Positions 46,159 to 54,704 of a stretch of DNA of 64,000 nt are shown here, one piece after another (the stretch's first letter is position 1; every line of letters starts with the position of its first letter). Origin of the DNA: Scytonema sp. UIC 10036 (GTDB taxonomy: Bacteria > Cyanobacteriota > Cyanobacteriia > Cyanobacteriales > Nostocaceae). Location of the stretch: positions 62,001 through 126,000 of the forward strand of contig NZ_WJFC01000008.1 in the NCBI RefSeq assembly GCF_009725235.1, in the 5' to 3' direction. The translations under genes and the position numbers were made by a program. The notes below the pieces were generated by a model. It saw only the letters and a program-made list of their open reading frames with translations. It was not told the DNA's origin and made no database searches.

Positions 46159-49017
46159 TTATTTCCCAATGCCAATTCCATCACACAATTTGCGATCTTC
46201 ATCTTTAGCATTAGGGTTGTTTGGAAGATAGTTATACACCCAATAGTCATGAATCCAAGCGCAACCCTTTGCCAGTAAATCATCCAGATCGAAATTCCAC
46301 AAACGTACCGTACTGTCATTACTTCCTGTGGCAATGGTCTTGCCATCTGGGCTGAAGGCTACACTTAAGGCACTACCGCTATGCCCGGTGAGGGTTTGAA
46401 GAAATTCACCTTTGAGATTCCACAAGCGTACCGTTCTGTCAGCACTTGCAGTGGCAATGGTCTTGTTATCTGGGCTGAAAGCGACACTCCAGACAGTACC
46501 GCTATGTCCGGTGAGGGTTTGAAGGGATTCACCTTTGAGATTCCACAAGCGTACCGTTCTGTCATCACTTGCAGTGGCAATGGTCTTGCCGTCTGGAGTG
46601 AAAACTACACTATAGACATCTTCGCTATGTCCGGTGAGGGTTTGAAGGGATTTACCTTTAAGATTCCACAAGCGTACCGTTCTGTCAGAACTGGCAGTGG
46701 CAATGGTCTTGCCATCTGGGCTGAAGGCTACACTATAGACAATACCGATATGCCCGATGAGGGTTTGAAGGGATTCACCTTTGAGATTCCACAAGTGTAC
46801 CCTCCCGTCAGAACTGGCAGTGGCAATGGTCTTGCCATCTGGACTGAAAGTTACACTTAAGACACTACCGCTACGCCCGGTGAGGGTTTGAAAGGATTCA
46901 CCTTTAAGATTCCACAAGCGTACCGTACTATCATCACTTCCAGTGGCAATGGTCTTACCATCTGGGCTGAAGGCTACACTTAAGACACTACCACTATGCC
47001 CGGTGAGGGTTTGAAGGGATTTACCTTTAAGATTCCACAAGCGTACCGTACTGTCAGAACTTGCTGTGGCAATGGTCTTGCCATCTGGGCTGAAGGCTAC
47101 ACTATTGACAACTTCACTATGCTCAGTGAGAGTTTGAAGAAATTCACCTTTGAGATTCCACAAGTGTGTACTGTCAGAACTTGCTGTGGCAATGGTCTTG
47201 CCATCTGGGCTGAACGCTACACTTCTGACAAAATCGCTATGTCCAGTGAGGCGATTTTGTACTTTGATCTCGTAAACAATCCTGTGTAAAACAGAGATTG
47301 CCTTGGATCGAGTATCACCTTCTAATTTCTTGCTTTTCACCTTTTTTCCCAGTTTCAAACCTGCGGCTAACGCCTCAAATTCAAGGTTGGAAGCCAGTAA
47401 GTTTTCTATTGTTAAACTTTGTGCCTGAATTTCTGCATTGACTTGTAGTCTTTCGGTTTGTATTTTGGCATTGTTTGCTTCTGTTTCTCTTTGCTTGGCA
47501 ACGTCTCGTTGATTTTGAGCTTCTTGCTGGCGTTGTACGGCTGATTTTTCAGCAAATTGGGTTTTTTGAAGAGCATTAGCTAACTGTTTTCCACGTTGTT
47601 CTGCTATTTGGCGTTGCTTTGCTTCTGCTTGTTGAGCAAATTGGGTTTTTTGGAGAGAATCATTTAGCTGTTTTCCACGTTGTTCTGCAAGTTGACGTTG
47701 CTTTTCTTCTTCTTGTTGTGATATTTCAGCGAAGATTTCAGCGCCCTGTGCTTCTTGCGCGTTTTGCTGTGCCAACTTTTCAGCTTTATAAGCATTCTTG
47801 CTTTGTATCACTGCATCTTGACGTTTTGTGTCTGCATACAACGCTAGTACCCCCATAGAAGCAGAAAAAATTAATAACCCCGTTACAAGCAAGGGTTGTG
47901 ATGGCTTGAGACGTTCCCAAAAATCTCGCAAGTTGAAAGGCAAATGTTGATTGACCCATTTTAAATCAAACACCCTGTGATAAATTTGATTCCTCACTTT
48001 CAACACTGCACCCTCTCGCTTTACCACACCTGAAAGCTTGAGATGGGATTTTACGAGTGACCTTTCTTCATCTAAAACAGGTAACCTACCCCGGCGAATG
48101 GTGCGGTAAGTCGTCAACACACCTTCTTCATCTGGTGCGCGTTTGGTCAACATATCCCGCACAAACTGCAAGTTATTATCTTGCTCGCTCATTTTCCCAA
48201 AAAAGGTACTGCTGACTATGCCATCAATATCCGCTTGCGACCATCTTTTTTGCTCTTTTTGTCTAATTATGCTACAGAGGCGTTGCGTTAAATAGGGATG
48301 CCCTTCCGTCCATTTCAACACCCATCTCAAAACTTGTAGTGCTTCATCTTTTGATAAATCCAATCCCTCAGCAAGCGGTTTTGCTTCTTCAAAAGTAAAA
48401 TCTGTCAAGTTAACAGGCTGACCAATATTAAAGGGTGTTCGCTTGGGATCGCGTATCAAATCGCCAGGGGTTGCTACACCAATCAACACAAAGGAAAGAC
48501 GCTGAAATTCTGGTTCTAAAGCACGGGCGACATATAGATAACGAACGGCGGCAAAAAAGTCATCAGTAAAATTAAGGATTAATGTCGTATCAATTTCGTC
48601 TACAAAAACAACTACGGGTGTCGCTACTTCTGGTAAAAGCACCTCTTGAAAAAATAGGGTTAACCTTTGGGTAAAGCCCAAATGGGAACGTTCTTGCCAC
48701 CACTGCACTACATCTGTCTCTAACAACAGAGTTTCTTCTACGATAGTGAGTAACCCTAAATACCACTGTTCGGCTGTTACCTGAGTCCCTACCTGTGTCA
48801 AATCAATGACAACGGATTGAATTTCTTCTTCAGCGAGTCGATCTTTAGTCCGCACCATCAAACTGGATTTACCCATTTGCCGTGAGGTGAGAATGTAAGA
48901 AAACTTACTTTCCCGACACAGTGCGAGCAATTCCTCATCGGCTTGACGAGAAATGTAAACACCGTTTTGGTTGGCCTGTACGGTTCCACCAACCGTGTAA
49001 ATACTTGCTTTACTCAC
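46159..49017 (-). CDS. STAND-like AAA protein with coiled coil and WD40 repeats
   Basis: 952 residues from a GTG at 49017; ATG 49044 is an alternative. It has an AAA-like STAND domain with P-loop TSRQMGKSS (about 50), VFVDEID-type Walker B (about 170), and a winged-helix end. One membrane helix (about 380-400) follows, then a long Gln/Ala/Glu coiled coil (about 405-530). Eight WD40 repeats of 41 residues (SVAFSPDGKTIATAS, VRLWNLKG) complete it. GGGAG lies seven bases before the GTG, and the GTG overlaps the stop of the upstream CHAT-TIR gene (GTGAGTAA). The pair is thus translationally coupled. A sensor/partner role is inferred. A terminator follows. Confidence 0.88.
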   Translation of the reverse strand: MSKASIYTVGGTVQANQNGVYISRQADEELLALCRESKFSYILTSRQMGKSSLMVRTKDRLAEEEIQSVVIDLTQVGTQVTAEQWYLGLLTIVEETLLLETDVVQWWQERSHLGFTQRLTLFFQEVLLPEVATPVVVFVDEIDTTLILNFTDDFFAAVRYLYVARALEPEFQRLSFVLIGVATPGDLIRDPKRTPFNIGQPVNLTDFTFEEAKPLAEGLDLSKDEALQVLRWVLKWTEGHPYLTQRLCSIIRQKEQKRWSQADIDGIVSSTFFGKMSEQDNNLQFVRDMLTKRAPDEEGVLTTYRTIRRGRLPVLDEERSLVKSHLKLSGVVKREGAVLKVRNQIYHRVFDLKWVNQHLPFNLRDFWERLKPSQPLLVTGLLIFSASMGVLALYADTKRQDAVIQSKNAYKAEKLAQQNAQEAQGAEIFAEISQQEEEKQRQLAEQRGKQLNDSLQKTQFAQQAEAKQRQIAEQRGKQLANALQKTQFAEKSAVQRQQEAQNQRDVAKQRETEANNAKIQTERLQVNAEIQAQSLTIENLLASNLEFEALAAGLKLGKKVKSKKLEGDTRSKAISVLHRIVYEIKVQNRLTGHSDFVRSVAFSPDGKTIATASSDSTHLWNLKGEFLQTLTEHSEVVNSVAFSPDGKTIATASSDSTVRLWNLKGKSLQTLTGHSGSVLSVAFSPDGKTIATGSDDSTVRLWNLKGESFQTLTGRSGSVLSVTFSPDGKTIATASSDGRVHLWNLKGESLQTLIGHIGIVYSVAFSPDGKTIATASSDRTVRLWNLKGKSLQTLTGHSEDVYSVVFTPDGKTIATASDDRTVRLWNLKGESLQTLTGHSGTVWSVAFSPDNKTIATASADRTVRLWNLKGEFLQTLTGHSGSALSVAFSPDGKTIATGSNDSTVRLWNFDLDDLLAKGCAWIHDYWVYNYLPNNPNAKDEDRKLCDGIGIGK
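46280..47260 (-). repeat. Near-identical 123-bp WD40 repeat array
   Basis: Eight coding repeats with a period of 123 bases (41 codons) are nearly identical at DNA level, e.g. the segment for SPDGKTIATAS recurs almost unchanged. The first repeat lacks one codon (SDSTHLW instead of SDSTVRLW). The array must have expanded or been homogenised recently, which suggests diversifying or gene-conversion activity in the sensor. Confidence 0.85.
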
Positions 49018-51154
49018 GTAGGTTCTCCCGGAAATACTCGGCATATAGTTGACAGCGCGGAACGATCGCTTTTCCTTCTTCTCGCACCAAGCCTGCACCC
49101 CGCAATCGCCAAAAGATGCGTTTATCAGCACAGTTATTTTGACGAATGATTTCTAACAAACCTTGGATTAATTCTGTTTTGTTATGTAGCAGTGAAAGAT
49201 GATGGCGTAGGTGATCCCCAAAGGGTCCGCTATCATAGGTGGCATTGGCAAATAACTCACTGGGGGAAATTTGCTGACTGGCTATTAAGTATAGCGATCG
49301 CCGGATCAAATAAGGATGCCCTCCGAGTAACCCAATCAATCGTCTTTCTTCACTGGGGTTGAATGGCAAACCGTGACGCTGGTTGAGATCTGCTACCTGT
49401 TCGGGGCTGAAATCTCCCATTTCTATCACCTGTCCGACGTTAAAGGGGGATTGGTTAAGGTCGTCTATCAGTTGATAGGGTTCTGTGGAGGTGACTAGGG
49501 TGAGGTCAAAGTTTTTCCAAATGGGTGTCGTGGCGCGACAGTTATGCCAACTCCGCAACATCCCAAAGAAATCATTGCGAAACTCAGCATCAAAAACTTT
49601 ATCCACTTCATCCATTGCTAAAACCAATGGTTGTTTGCCCAATCCTTTTAATATATGGCGACTGACATAACGGGTACAGCGTTGGCTATTCCCCAATGGG
49701 CTACTCCAATATTCATCAACTCTGTCTTCCATTTCCAGTTCATCGGTCACCCAGGTGCAAAACTGGCGGAAGAAAAGTTCGCCATCTTGCAGGGCTGCTT
49801 TGTCAAACAGTTGGAAATCTAGAAACGCCACTCGCTTACCTGCTTTCTCGGCTGTTTCTTTGATGCGAATCAACAGCGAACTTTTTCCAACTTGTCTCGG
49901 TCCTTTGATAGCGATGGTCACACCTTTTTGCTCGATAGTTCCTAATGCGATCGCATCGCACGGACGTTCGACGTAAAATTGAGATTCACTGTCCATTGTC
50001 CCTTCTGGCATTTCCAGTTGCGCGGAGGGGAAGGGACGGGGAAAGGGTGATGCCTCAATTGCCTTCAGTAAGCTAGGCTTTTGTGCTTCACCAATACTCA
50101 ATTCACCGCCCGAAATCGCTTGAGTTAACTCTGCTATCAGGCGTGGCGTATCGCTGTCATCTTGCCAAAATGCCCAATTGATGGGGTCTAAGTAAGCACT
50201 CAAGGGATACTGAAACTGTTCTCGATAGGCCAAACGCACGGGAAGAATAGCAGGGCGTCCTCCCTGTAGTTGTCCCAACTCATGCGCCCTCTGAATTTCC
50301 AACCCTACCATCTCGCTGTGGACTGAATGAGAGGAAAGAAAAACAATGAGAAAATCAGATTGTCGCAGTTGCTTTTCTATACATTCAGCCCAACGAGTCC
50401 CTACCATCATTCTTTGGTCGATAAAGACTTCATGATGTTGGGACAAGGAGTGATATAGTTCTATAGCCACTGCTTCATCAGGATCGGCGTTGCGCTTATA
50501 ACTGATAAAAATGTGCTTGCGTTCTGTTGGTTTGGTATCTGGTAATTTCTCAATTCCCTTTTTTAATGCAGACAATTCATCTTGTGATTTTTTCTTAAGT
50601 ACAGGAGTTTGGTGTTCTGAGAAACCAACCAAACAAGCGCTCCCCAGTTCAAAAGCATATTCAATGGTTTTCCCAGCTGCTAGGGCATCGTAAAATGCTC
50701 TAGAAAAAGCAATAGCTGCATTATCCCCGATTGTCCGATTTGTACCTATCACATAACCGACGTGTTGAGCGATCGCTTGTGCTTGTCCCTCAGAATAGCA
50801 GGCATTGAGTACTACACACTCGACACTTTCTGAAGCAAACAGCCTAAACATACTCGCCAGTTCATGTGCCTGTACCAGTGCTGCTTCCCCTGTCTCATCT
50901 TCTAAAACGATACCATCCTCCCCTGCACCATGCCCGCAAAAGTGAACAATCTGGGGTTGAGTGTCAAGAATTGCCCGGTAAAAGTCATGCGATCTGACTG
51001 CCCATCTTTGCTCCAATTTAAATTGTTCGCGTTTGTTCGCTCGTCGCAAACCCTCATCTATCTCCTGTACCTCCTTATCCAAGCGCAATCGAGAGGTGTT
51101 TTTAGGGTTTGCAGCCAGAATCAATATAGTTTTGACACGCTGATTGTCTCTCAT
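49010..51154 (-). CDS. CHAT-TIR-STAND protein (predicted conflict effector)
   Basis: 714 residues with three modules in one chain. Residues 1-200 are a short CHAT caspase-like domain (start ILILAANPKNTSRLRLDKEV) with predicted catalytic His75 (HFCGHG) and Cys119 (VVLNACYS). Residues 213-345 are a TIR domain (KHIFISYKRN, FLSSHSVHSE) with Glu286 in the position of the NADase Glu. Residues about 385-714 form an AAA-like STAND ATPase with P-loop KGPRQVGKSS (418-426) and DEVDKVF. TIR domains cleave NAD or bind partners, and CHAT cleaves proteins. The chain therefore holds two possible killing activities plus a switch. It is followed, with an 8-base overlap, by the STAND-WD40 partner. Confidence 0.88.
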   Translation of the reverse strand: MRDNQRVKTILILAANPKNTSRLRLDKEVQEIDEGLRRANKREQFKLEQRWAVRSHDFYRAILDTQPQIVHFCGHGAGEDGIVLEDETGEAALVQAHELASMFRLFASESVECVVLNACYSEGQAQAIAQHVGYVIGTNRTIGDNAAIAFSRAFYDALAAGKTIEYAFELGSACLVGFSEHQTPVLKKKSQDELSALKKGIEKLPDTKPTERKHIFISYKRNADPDEAVAIELYHSLSQHHEVFIDQRMMVGTRWAECIEKQLRQSDFLIVFLSSHSVHSEMVGLEIQRAHELGQLQGGRPAILPVRLAYREQFQYPLSAYLDPINWAFWQDDSDTPRLIAELTQAISGGELSIGEAQKPSLLKAIEASPFPRPFPSAQLEMPEGTMDSESQFYVERPCDAIALGTIEQKGVTIAIKGPRQVGKSSLLIRIKETAEKAGKRVAFLDFQLFDKAALQDGELFFRQFCTWVTDELEMEDRVDEYWSSPLGNSQRCTRYVSRHILKGLGKQPLVLAMDEVDKVFDAEFRNDFFGMLRSWHNCRATTPIWKNFDLTLVTSTEPYQLIDDLNQSPFNVGQVIEMGDFSPEQVADLNQRHGLPFNPSEERRLIGLLGGHPYLIRRSLYLIASQQISPSELFANATYDSGPFGDHLRHHLSLLHNKTELIQGLLEIIRQNNCADKRIFWRLRGAGLVREEGKAIVPRCQLYAEYFRENLRE

Positions 51155-51360
51155 GCTGGGACTGGGGATTGGGGATTGGGGATTGGGGGGTAGAGTTCGG
51201 GGAAAAGCGTCTTGCCTATTGCCCGTTTTATCTTTCCTTTATGCAGGTGATGATACTTACTTACATATTAGGGAAAAAAGATTAGCTTATGCAGCAATTT
51301 GTGGAATTCCTCTCATCATCAACCCTTCTCCCTTGGAGAAAAGGGGGCTTTTTGTTTTTA

Positions 51361-51769
51361 GAGGATGTTTGAAAAGTCATGATTCATGTATCAAATATTT
51401 TTTACCCCACCTAACCCTCCCCGATGGATTGGGGAGGGAACTGAATTGTTCTTGTTTCCCCCGATGGATTGGGGAGGGAACTGAATTGTTCTTGTTTCCC
51501 CCGATGGATTGGGGAGGGAACTGAATTGTTCTTGTTTCCTCCGATGGAAAGTGGAGGGAACTGAATTGTTCTTGTTTCCCCCCTTGGAAAGTGGAGGGAA
51601 CTGAATTGTTCTTGTTTCCCCCTTTGGAAAGGAGGAACTGAATTGTTCTTGTTTCCCCGATGGATTGGGGAGGGAACTGAATTGTTCTTGTTTCCCCCCT
51701 TTCCAAGGGGGGACTAAGGGGGGTAATAATGTGATTAAAATCACAGTCAATCACTTTTCAAACATCCTC
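51361..51769. mobile_element. 409-bp MITE with IS5-like ends
   Basis: The 17-base ends GAGGATGTTTGAAAAGT (51361-51377) and ACTTTTCAAACATCCTC (51753-51769) are perfect inverted repeats, and TTA directly abuts both (51358-51360 and 51770-51772), fitting a short target duplication of the TNA type used by IS5-like elements. There is no transposase; the interior is almost entirely a 40-base tandem array. The two reading frames across it only translate the repeat. Confidence 0.78.
51421..51696. repeat. Seven tandem copies of a 40-bp unit
   Basis: The units are CCGATGGATTGGGGAGGGAA plus CTGAATTGTTCTTGTTTCCC. Copies 1-3 are almost identical, copies 4-6 vary (copy 6 lacks four bases) and copy 7 returns to the consensus. 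There are no spacers between them, so it is not a CRISPR array. The unit is built from the dispersed C/G-run repeat seen at 3040-3122. Copy number is likely unstable. Confidence 0.95.
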
Positions 51770-51772
51770 TTA

Positions 51773-52100
51773 CGGAAATCTTAAATTATTTATGAAAAAT
51801 CTTAAGTAGGGTAAGCTATAGCCCTACAAAAATTAGAATGGTGAGTTATAACTCTACCTAAGTATCCAAGACTGCTCGGTTAAAAATTTTTGTAGGTTGG
51901 GCTTACCGTGGGGAAACCCAAAAAATGCTTGTAAATGTTGGGTTTCGTTCCTCAACCCAACCTACGTAATTTCATTGTTGGAGCTTAACCGACAAGTATT
52001 GCCTAAGTATCAATGTCAAAAAAAATGCAGTTGTCTGGGGAAAGCTTTCTCAATCCAAAATCAATCCAAAATCCAAAATCTAAAATCCAAAATCGGTAAG
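51773..52100. repeat. Hairpin repeat and AATCCAAA run upstream of the SRPBCC gene
   Basis: Contains the GGTTGGG hairpin repeat (51892-51966) and a run of AATCCAAA/AAATCCAAAAT heptamer-like units (52050-52095). Together with 51155-51360 it forms a gene-free stretch around the MITE. Confidence 0.65.
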
Positions 52101-52772
52101 ATGGTAAACAAAACGACTTATTTCATGTGGCGGTGTTGGCAAATTTGTTTTGTCACCGGGTGCTTGAGCGCGATCGCTGCTATAACAAATATACCGACTT
52201 CCACGGCTGGGTTATTTGATAGTACTGTGGATCGATTGCCAACGAATGAAAGGGTTGCACTGAGAAAGGGGCAGTCGCTTGTCACAGGTGAAAAAGGGAA
52301 GTATACTGCTAGAGTTCTCGTCACAACTTCATTGGATACCGCATGGGAAGTTATCACGGATTACAACAATTTTTCTAAATTTCTACCAAATGTGGTCTCT
52401 AGCAAAGTCGTTAGTACAAACAAGAATCAGAAGGTAATCGAACAGGTTGATTCGCGTCAGGTGTTGTTGCTCAGGGTTAAATCGCGTATTCGCTCAGCTA
52501 TTACAGAAACAGAAAAAAGTCGTGTAGATTTTCAACTTCTTGACGGTGACCTCAAAAGTATGAAAGGTTACTGGTTAATTGAACCAATTGCTCAGTATAC
52601 AGGTGGAAAACCAACTCAAGTTTTGATTACACAAGTGGTGGAAGCTCAACCAAAGTCAGGAACACCTGCAAAAGTCTTTTATGGTGTTTTCAAAGATTCT
52701 TTGAATAACATGATGGGTGCAATTAAGCAAGAAGTTGAAAAGCGATCTTCTGTGTCTCAAAAAAAGAGTTAA
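52101..52772 (+). CDS. Secreted or anchored SRPBCC-domain protein
   Basis: 223 residues from ATG 52101; the longer frame to 51897 is repeat sequence. Residues 10-36 are hydrophobic (FVTGCLSAIAAITNIPTSTA), a signal peptide or anchor. The rest is a START/polyketide-cyclase-like (SRPBCC) fold: ARVLVTTSLDTAWEVITDYNNFSKF near the start, a middle with VDSRQVLLLRVKSRI, and a C-terminal helix (VFKDSLNNMMGAIKQEVEK). Such domains bind hydrophobic ligands; which one is unknown. The GTAAG before the ATG is a weak ribosome site. Confidence 0.82.
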   Translation: MVNKTTYFMWRCWQICFVTGCLSAIAAITNIPTSTAGLFDSTVDRLPTNERVALRKGQSLVTGEKGKYTARVLVTTSLDTAWEVITDYNNFSKFLPNVVSSKVVSTNKNQKVIEQVDSRQVLLLRVKSRIRSAITETEKSRVDFQLLDGDLKSMKGYWLIEPIAQYTGGKPTQVLITQVVEAQPKSGTPAKVFYGVFKDSLNNMMGAIKQEVEKRSSVSQKKS

Positions 52773-52905
52773 GTTTGTGATTTCACATCTTGCACCTGAA
52801 AGCATGGATGTCAAAACCACAACTACGTACAAGAGAAAGTCAAATCTTATGGAAAGCGATCGCCTAGAGTATAAAGTTAGTGATGTCTACAATTAGCTTA
52901 CCAAC

Positions 52906-53346
52906 TCACGTAATTCCATGACCTGAAGGAATTGACCAATCCACAATTTTCCAATTAGAGACTTTCTCAAAATCCTTAAGGTTGCGCGTCACAATTGTAC
53001 TATTTAAAGAAAGTACAATTGCCGCGATTCTTAAATCTTGTGTACCAATACGAATTCTTTGCTTTAACAATTCGTTATAGATATCAAATGCGGCGTCATC
53101 AAAGCCAACAATATTAGCTTGACATAACTGATTAAACGTTCCTTTTAAGAAAGAGTAAGCCGTAACTAATTCTTGCTTTGATTTTGCCCGTTTAATTACA
53201 TCTAAACGACTGTACATCTGTTCAACAATAGTTATTACTGTGACTGCTATTTCTGAAGGATTTACAGCTGCTACTTTACTCACTACTATTGGATTACCTC
53301 GTTGTAGTAGCTAAACATGGTCAGTATCAAGTATCCATCTTGCCAT
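52906..53346 (-). pseudogene. Second vapC-type toxin gene interrupted by an in-frame TAG
   Basis: From ATG 53346 the frame reads MARWILDTDHV, then TAG at 53311-53313 (codon 12), then LLQRGNPIVV and a complete PIN domain (SEIAVTVITIVEQMYSRL, IGTQDLRIAAIVLS, IVTRNLKDFEKV). The first catalytic Asp is before the stop. A GTG restart at 53283 would leave it out. The antitoxin upstream is intact. Confidence 0.88.
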
Positions 53347-53374
53347 CTTAATTTATACCTAAGCAATTATGTTC

Positions 53375-53662
53375 TTACTCTTGCGGAAAATTCTCTTCTG
53401 TCAATTTATCTAATTCGTGCCGATAATTTTCTATAGCTTCGAGCATTTGATCGAATTGGGGGCCATCTTTAAAAACCCCAACCATTGCTAACCAAGGGTT
53501 TTTCTGCCCAGTAGATGGCAATTTAACAGATAAAAAAACTATTTCTGCGTCAGCTAGATGGGTTTCCAATCGTTGTTGTAGTTGGGCTAATGCTGTTATG
53601 CGATCGCTTGCTTCAACTTGATAATTCAGGCAATCCTGGAACGAGCGCAACTGTTCTGCCAT
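53375..53662 (-). CDS. Antitoxin of the second interrupted vapC
   Basis: 95 residues, with an N-terminal helical region and a C-terminal tail WLAMVGVFKDGPQFDQMLEA that matches the toxin-binding tails of cyanobacterial VapB antitoxins (GIFADDP-F-type). Its stop is 28 bases before the toxin ATG. DNA binding is expected from the N-terminus but is not visible as a known fold. Confidence 0.65.
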   Translation of the reverse strand: MAEQLRSFQDCLNYQVEASDRITALAQLQQRLETHLADAEIVFLSVKLPSTGQKNPWLAMVGVFKDGPQFDQMLEAIENYRHELDKLTEENFPQE

Positions 53663-53845
53663 CCGCTTCTTGCTTGGCGATCGCGTTTACTAAAACCTCG
53701 TTATTGTCTTGCCTACTTTGTGATGTTGCAGATGAAAAGGAATTCATAAATTTTTTTTAGTTTTCGCTCTTTAATTGTATACAACATATTGTATATATAT
53801 ATATTAAGAATTCAAATACAGCGCTTTGCATCTGAATGAGGTACA

Positions 53846-53976
53846 CCCCCCTTTCATCCCCCCTTGCCAAGGGGGGACAGAGGGGGGTAATTTTCGTACC
53901 TCATCAAATTGAAATTTGCTGTACTTTCATCCCCCCTTAGCAAGGGAGGGACAGAGGGGGGTAATTTTCGTACTTC
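53846..53976. repeat. Two direct copies of a C/G-run repeat
   Basis: TTTCATCCCCCCTTGCCAAG... and TTTCATCCCCCCTTAGCAAG..., each followed by GGGGGGTAATTTTCGTAC and CATCAA.TTGAAATTTGCTG. The 53663-54044 gap has no gene. Confidence 0.75.
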
Positions 53977-54044
53977 ATCAAGTTGAAATTTGCTGTAATT
54001 GAAATCTGGATAATTATCAAAGCATTTACTCGCTAAAATCTCTT

Positions 54045-54527
54045 ATGGTAGTAAAAAAATCTGTTTCATTTTTACTGGCTTTGTTTGGAATCTTATTTTC
54101 CCCAGCCATAACTAGCGCTGATATTCGACAAGACCAAGAAATCGCAAATTTGATTTCGCAAGGAACAGTGAACCAACAACAAAGAAAGCCAACTTATCAA
54201 ATTCTTAGCCCTTGTCCAAAGCAAAAACCCGAAACAAATACGTTAATCTATTTTATTGCCAACGAAAAAACAGTGAGAGTCTTCTCTAACAACAGACAAA
54301 CATTAATGAATGTTGCCTTGCGATCGAGACCCCTCATAGAAAATGCTCCTGTCAGAATAGATAATGAAAATCCAAGAATCTACAGTGCAGCAGGTAGAGA
54401 CAGAACTACAAGATACTATGCCGTATATTTTTCTCAAAATTCTCAGACAGATGCACTTTTAATCACGAGATTACCTGATGACAAACTCTTGGTAGAAAAA
54501 GCAAGCTGCATTCCTTATGTACGTTGA
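54045..54527 (+). CDS. Secreted hypothetical protein
   Basis: 160 residues with a clear signal peptide (KKSVSFLLALFGILFSPAITSA, cleavage likely near residue 25). The mature part has two Cys (LSPCPKQKP near residue 59 and ASCIPYV near the end), possibly a disulphide. I recognise no family. No partner gene is close. ATG 54045 follows a short AT-rich leader without a strong ribosome site. Confidence 0.6.
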   Translation: MVVKKSVSFLLALFGILFSPAITSADIRQDQEIANLISQGTVNQQQRKPTYQILSPCPKQKPETNTLIYFIANEKTVRVFSNNRQTLMNVALRSRPLIENAPVRIDNENPRIYSAAGRDRTTRYYAVYFSQNSQTDALLITRLPDDKLLVEKASCIPYVR

Positions 54528-54704
54528 GCGTTCTATTACGCGAGGCGGAGCCTCGTAGACTGCATTCCCAGGCTCCGCCTGGGAACGAGCAGCACGAGCC
54601 AGCCTGGGAACGAGCAGTGGGAGGAAAGAGCAGCAGAAGCAAATCTCCTTCCTCTCTCTTCCCTCCGCGTTCTCTGCGCCTCTGCGGTTCATTCAAAAGA
54701 GTAA

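Noticed and set aside
46381..46860. 159-codon frame on the plus strand across the WD40 array
   Set aside because: It is the antisense of the WD40 repeats; its periodic composition mirrors the 123-base repeat, and there is no ribosome site.
51421..51696. CRISPR-like regular repeats
   Set aside because: The 40-base units follow one another without spacers, and the repeat is a variant of a dispersed genomic repeat; no cas gene is near.
51377..51754. Two overlapping frames of about 120 codons in the MITE
   Set aside because: They only translate the 40-base repeat in different frames.
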